Assembly: GCF_047496725.1 (NCBI RefSeq)
Contig: NC_132981.1
Location: 5,112,001-5,176,000, forward strand
DNA: 64,000 nucleotides
Direction: 5' to 3'
Source of the DNA: Anoplolepis gracilipes
Lineage: Eukaryota > Arthropoda > Insecta > Hymenoptera > Formicidae
The translations under genes were made by a program, and so were the position numbers. Numbering within the stretch: position 1 is the stretch's first letter; each line of letters begins with the position of its first letter. The notes beneath the pieces were generated by a model. That model worked only from the letters and a program-made list of their open reading frames with translations. It was not told where the DNA came from and did not search any database. Of the stretch, positions 59,601 through 64,000 are shown piece after piece.

Positions 59601-62470
59601 ACGCTATTCGCGATCGTCATATACTCTCCGGGAGTCCGTTCGCGATAATATTTCATGGCTTCATTATGTATTATTTATTTTCTCCTTCTGCATACTTAGA
59701 TTTGTAGTTTGCACAAATTTTATGCTCGTTTCTTCCTTTTTAAAATTCTGAAATTTATTATTTTCCCATTAAAAGCGCGCAAGTTGTCGCAATTTCTATT
59801 CTCTTAATATGAGAGATTTTAAAGGATGATAACTTGTGATATATTTGATTTCTTCTGCTCTCTTTTCCTCCCTCTTCTGCCACATATAATTGTAAAGTTT
59901 TTAAATTTGCACTTTGCGTAAATATGCATTATCCTTCCAATTTTGAAATATCTCCGTAGATTATTCAAAGAAATATTATTATCTGTACTCCCATGTATGT
60001 ATCATGTATTATCCGGAATATTTCCCTTACATGAGTATACGAATGTGCTTGTCCCGCTTCCTGACTATTTTATAGTGACTACTCTATCAGCACGAATTTT
60101 ATGTGCGACGTCTCCGGAAGACACATCGCGGAATCGAGTGCGAAATAATTCACTTCCTCTTGTCGCTCTGGTTGGCAACCGTCTAGTGTCTAGTCTATGT
60201 GATCGTATGCTCAATTGTTATGCAGATTGAAGTAACACCGGTCGGCGAGAATAATTTTAGTGATACTTAGCTGAATGAAGTTACACGGATCCAAACTGAC
60301 CTATAAATGATGTCATTTCCACTTTGGCGACCGGCTGTTGTTAATTTGTCGAACCTCGAATGTAAATGATATTTACACATGAATTAATTGACGCTTATAG
60401 TATTCTCATATATTTGAATGACAAATGTTATTCCGTTATTTATTAAAAATTTATTAATGATATTGGATTAATTGAAATTGCATATTCCTTTAATTTAAAT
60501 AAACTGAAAACTTCATAAAAACGACATAACATGTATTAATAATATTATGTATATTATTAATATATATTTTTTGTGATTGTATATTTTTCGAGTCAGTTTA
60601 AGAATCAGTTTCATTTATGTGGAATATTATTGAGCGCGAGGCGTGAGAAAAAAAAAGATAGTCTGCTGTAATGTAGCATAATAGAATCGCGATTGCAATA
60701 CTTTTCGTGAAAATATTATCGCATTTATTTTCGTCAGAAATAGACGGCTGTCACCGAGGCATCCGATATTTCTCTCTCAACGGTAATCAATTATACGACT
60801 TGACGTAGTTGAACGAGCGGTTGACGTAGCTGTGATGCGTCGAAAAACACAAAAGCGATCGCGTTTACGGCGGTCAAGGAAAGGTGCATTTACATAGCGC
60901 CGTCGTTGCGCAAACGAGGCAGCGAGAAAATGAAACGACTAATAAACGATGACAGTGATTATAATGTAATTAATCGATAAAGTGACAGAATCGAAGCTGA
61001 TTTTGCCTGGCTAGTGATCCGATCTTGTTTCGCGACAAAGAAGCGCTCTTCTTCAACGAGTAACCGGACAAAGATTAATGACGTTACTTGATCAGATTAC
61101 GCTTAATGAGCGCCCAAGCAGCGTTCTGTCCTTCCCTCGTGCGAGGAAGTGGAAAAATTTGTTCCTACATCCGTGCACACGATGAAAGGTATTTCTCTTC
61201 CGTGGCACTTTTTATAATTCGCGCAAGATCCCGCTAATCACGCGTCGGAAGAAGCAGAATTATTGCGAGATAAAAGCGGGAGAATTAATTTCGCTTTTAT
61301 CTTTTTCATCTTTCGTTCTTTGGCAAACGTAACTCGCTTAAATTAGGAATTAGGAGTCGAGCATGTTCTAATAATTTGATGATGTTATTTGTCAATGTAA
61401 ATAATTTATTTAAATTTCCTAATTCAATAATTTCTTACTGTATATACACAGTAAATTATTTAAATAATCGTTAGCATAATTTATCCGGGTAAGTAGACAA
61501 GTATTTATCGGTGTGTATTCGCAAAGTTTTAAATGTCTCTTCACTCGAAATATCATTCTTTTCCTTTAGTTCCCTTTTCGCTCTCTTTTATGTATTTAAA
61601 ATTGATTATATAGATTATATTACAACTCATTTTCTCTTATAATTAGTCGAATATTTTTCTTAATTTTCCTTTTGATTTGACATTGTTGTAGTGAGAGATT
61701 TTCGATTCTCATGTGCGACATCAGTAAGGGTTAATACTGCATTAAAGCTCTTTTTCAAAGAGCCAATATCCCTTGCAACTTGATGGCACACTATGGCTCT
61801 TTCGACTCGCAGCTGGACGAGCGGAAGGGGAGACGGGGTGAGAGGCGGATTGACTCGATTTTCGATCCGTCGCTTTCGCTATCCCGGGGGATTTTGTCCT
61901 AGTCTAGTCAAGCCCGGCTAGCTTTGTGAACCGACTGACCGGAACCGAGCCCGTGGAAATTGTCCGACCCGATGTGGCGGAGATGCAGAGCGGAAGGGAA
62001 GAAGGGGATGGCGGGGGGAGAGTGGGGAGGGGGGCGAGAGTTTTTCTACCATTAAATCATCCGCTCTTTGTAGCCCTCTCACATATTTTGTTCAGCGGTT
62101 TCCCTTACGCGCGTGTTTCCGTTTCCGCGCTGATGCAGACACAGTTAAGCGTAGAAGTTAGTTACTTTCTGTAGAAGTATGTTAGCACGTATTCGAGTTA
62201 TTTAGTTATCCGTGAGCTGTTGTGTGTAATATCCCCTTGATTTTACCTGCTCTCGTACGTAGTTAGTTTCTCTTGTTTAACGCGAAATGAGAGATGCAAC
62301 GTATTGCCGGTATAGAAACTATTACAAATTCTGGGAATCCAGCTAATAGATTCTTTGAATGAAATATATACTATAATGCTCGCTCTAAAACAGTTTGAAA
62401 TGGACTTTACTTTGTATACATTTCACATGCCGCAGGTAATGTGTAGTTTAAATTAGTTTCGGGAAAGGCT

Positions 62471-62504
<34 letters not shown>

Positions 62505-64000
62505 GTAGAGGATTTCTCTATCGAAAAGAGGCTTATTAATATATTTCTTTACAGAAGCAAACGGTGTACACATGTACATACACATATATTGCAAACACAA
62601 TTGGGAATCTGGTTGATTCTTTTTCAGTTATCTCCCTCTTTGTTGCCTTATTTTCTGCAGCCCTCTTCTATCTGCATACCGTTCGCGTAGTATCCTGGGA
62701 GCACGAACGTCCCATACAAATTGAATATCTACGAGAAACGAAGCACGTGTCCCGATACTTTATTGCGCGCGCTTTTGTTTCGTAAGTTTGTTTTCGCTCG
62801 GACATGAATTAGCGTGCGGAAGAGACCATCGTAAGAATGGAAACGCGACGAAACTGCGGAATCTTCGTAATGTATTTTTAAATATGAAAATACTCTCTCT
62901 TCTTGTCCCCTATTTAATTATACGTTGTGTTCGGAGAATTTCAAAAGACTCTTAATATATATATATATAGGGTTGCAATGTGAATTTCCATCGCTCTTTT
63001 GCGAACCAGAAAAGTAAATCTAGAGTATCTTGCGTCAGTAATACTCTGAATATCCAATAATAACTTTATATATTATATATATATATATATACATATATCG
63101 AACGAGTGGCACAATGATCGAAAATAAGAAAGGTTTTCTTTTGTTTCTATATAAAATATGACTATAAAAATAGTCTACGGAAAAATAACTTTTCGACATT
63201 TCACTGTATTATTAGCTTACAGCTTACATAATTGTCCTAAATTCCACACTATTTTTCATCGAAGAATCCTTTCGAACCAATCTGATGTTATTTTCGCGAG
63301 ATGAGTTTCAGCTTGAAATATTTAATTCCCTATTTCGATTCCGCAGTATCCACTCGAGATAATACATAAAATATCTCGTATTTCTCCATGATAAATTAGT
63401 ATGTTTAAAATGTATATTTCTTGATTCTCAATCGAATTCTTCGTACACAGTTTCCACGGTTCCACGAGCAATCGTTACTTAAAAACGCTTTTAACCTGCC
63501 ATTTCATCCTCGCTAGTTCATACTCGACGACATTCGTCGTCGGCTCGTTTTAGCCGTAAAATATAGCAAACTTTGCTCTCTTGTGCAAGTAAATAGGTCA
63601 TACATAGCTAATTCAGAAACGGTGCTTGGGTTTGGTCGCGCGATGCCGGAGAGCAATATGACATTCATTGTATTTACAGCGGGGAATTACGCGCGCTGCG
63701 AGATCCCGACAAAGAACGCGTTATTTAACGCATTATTAATTACTGCGGCAAAATTGTTTCGATGCGCGGGGCGCATGCGCGCTATATTATTCCAATTATT
63801 ATACCGTATAATCTGCCCCCGCGTTGCCTTCGGGCGTTCCATGCATATATTAAGCGGCCATAATGGAACGATTTTAAAATTCGCTGCCGAATTTTCGCCA
63901 ATAATTCAGCAGCTCCGCCGGCCATACGGGCGATATGCCTACCTATATCTACCGTGCGCGAATATTCGCTGACAAGGAAATATTTGAATTATGTTGTGAA
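56671..64000. other. Right unique flank, no supported gene
   Basis: No recognised coding region. GC-richer, CpG-containing patches lie at about 57530-57840, 58240-59110, 61780-62160 and 63600-63970. They hold overlapping open frames of up to 139 codons (58435-58854, 58841-59107, 63583-63972), but the frames overlap, have biased composition and match no family I recognise. They could be promoters or untranslated exons of neighbouring genes. The rest is AT-rich. Confidence 0.55.
62471..62502. repeat. (GA)n simple repeat
   Basis: About 16 GA units in the right flank. Confidence 0.9.

Noticed and set aside
61747..61763. Perfect 7-base stem with 3-base loop (GCTCTTT / AAAGAGC)
   Set aside because: Short enough to occur by chance, with no downstream or upstream context.

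Overview
The window is AT-rich eukaryotic DNA with short introns and many microsatellites. The only recognisable genes are five copies of an insect-type ABC half-transporter (ABCH subfamily, often named 'ABC transporter G family member 23' in hymenopteran annotations). The gene family and the intron style suggest an insect, most likely an ant or other hymenopteran; this is inference, not proof.

Layout. Positions 1 to about 6,180 are unique flanking DNA with simple repeats and no gene I can support. From about 6,183 to 56,670 runs a head-to-tail tandem array of five units, all transcribed from the minus strand. Each unit holds one 14-exon transporter gene plus its upstream spacer. The coding spans are gene 1 (6608-12323), gene 2 (15731-22168), gene 3 (25963-31787), gene 4 (37633-43483) and gene 5 (49330-54156). 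I rebuilt all exons by hand. Lengths and splice phases agree exactly across copies and give a 698-residue protein in genes 2-5: an N-terminal nucleotide-binding domain, then six predicted membrane segments. Intron 3 uses a GC-AG splice pair in all five copies. Gene 1 has a 5-base insertion in exon 5 that truncates the protein before the membrane domain, so I call it a pseudogene. From about 56,670 to the end is unique flank with GC-richer patches but no gene I can support.

The array is a mosaic. Gene 1 joins a gene-2-like 3' part to a gene-3-like 5' part, with the switch inside exon 5. Gene 5 joins a gene-3/4-like body to a gene-2-like exon 1 and upstream region. Genes 3 and 4 are almost identical and encode the same protein as far as I compared them. 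The spacers upstream of genes 3 and 4 each carry the same 2.46-kb foldback-like transposable element. It has 9-bp target duplications, inverted arms of about 520 bp and ten 164-bp internal repeats. The equivalent spacer upstream of gene 1 has the intact empty site, so the element inserted once and was copied with the segment.

The proteins would act in a membrane as homo- or heterodimers of half-transporters. Relatives in other insects are linked to lipid export and cuticle barrier function, but no substrate can be read from this sequence.
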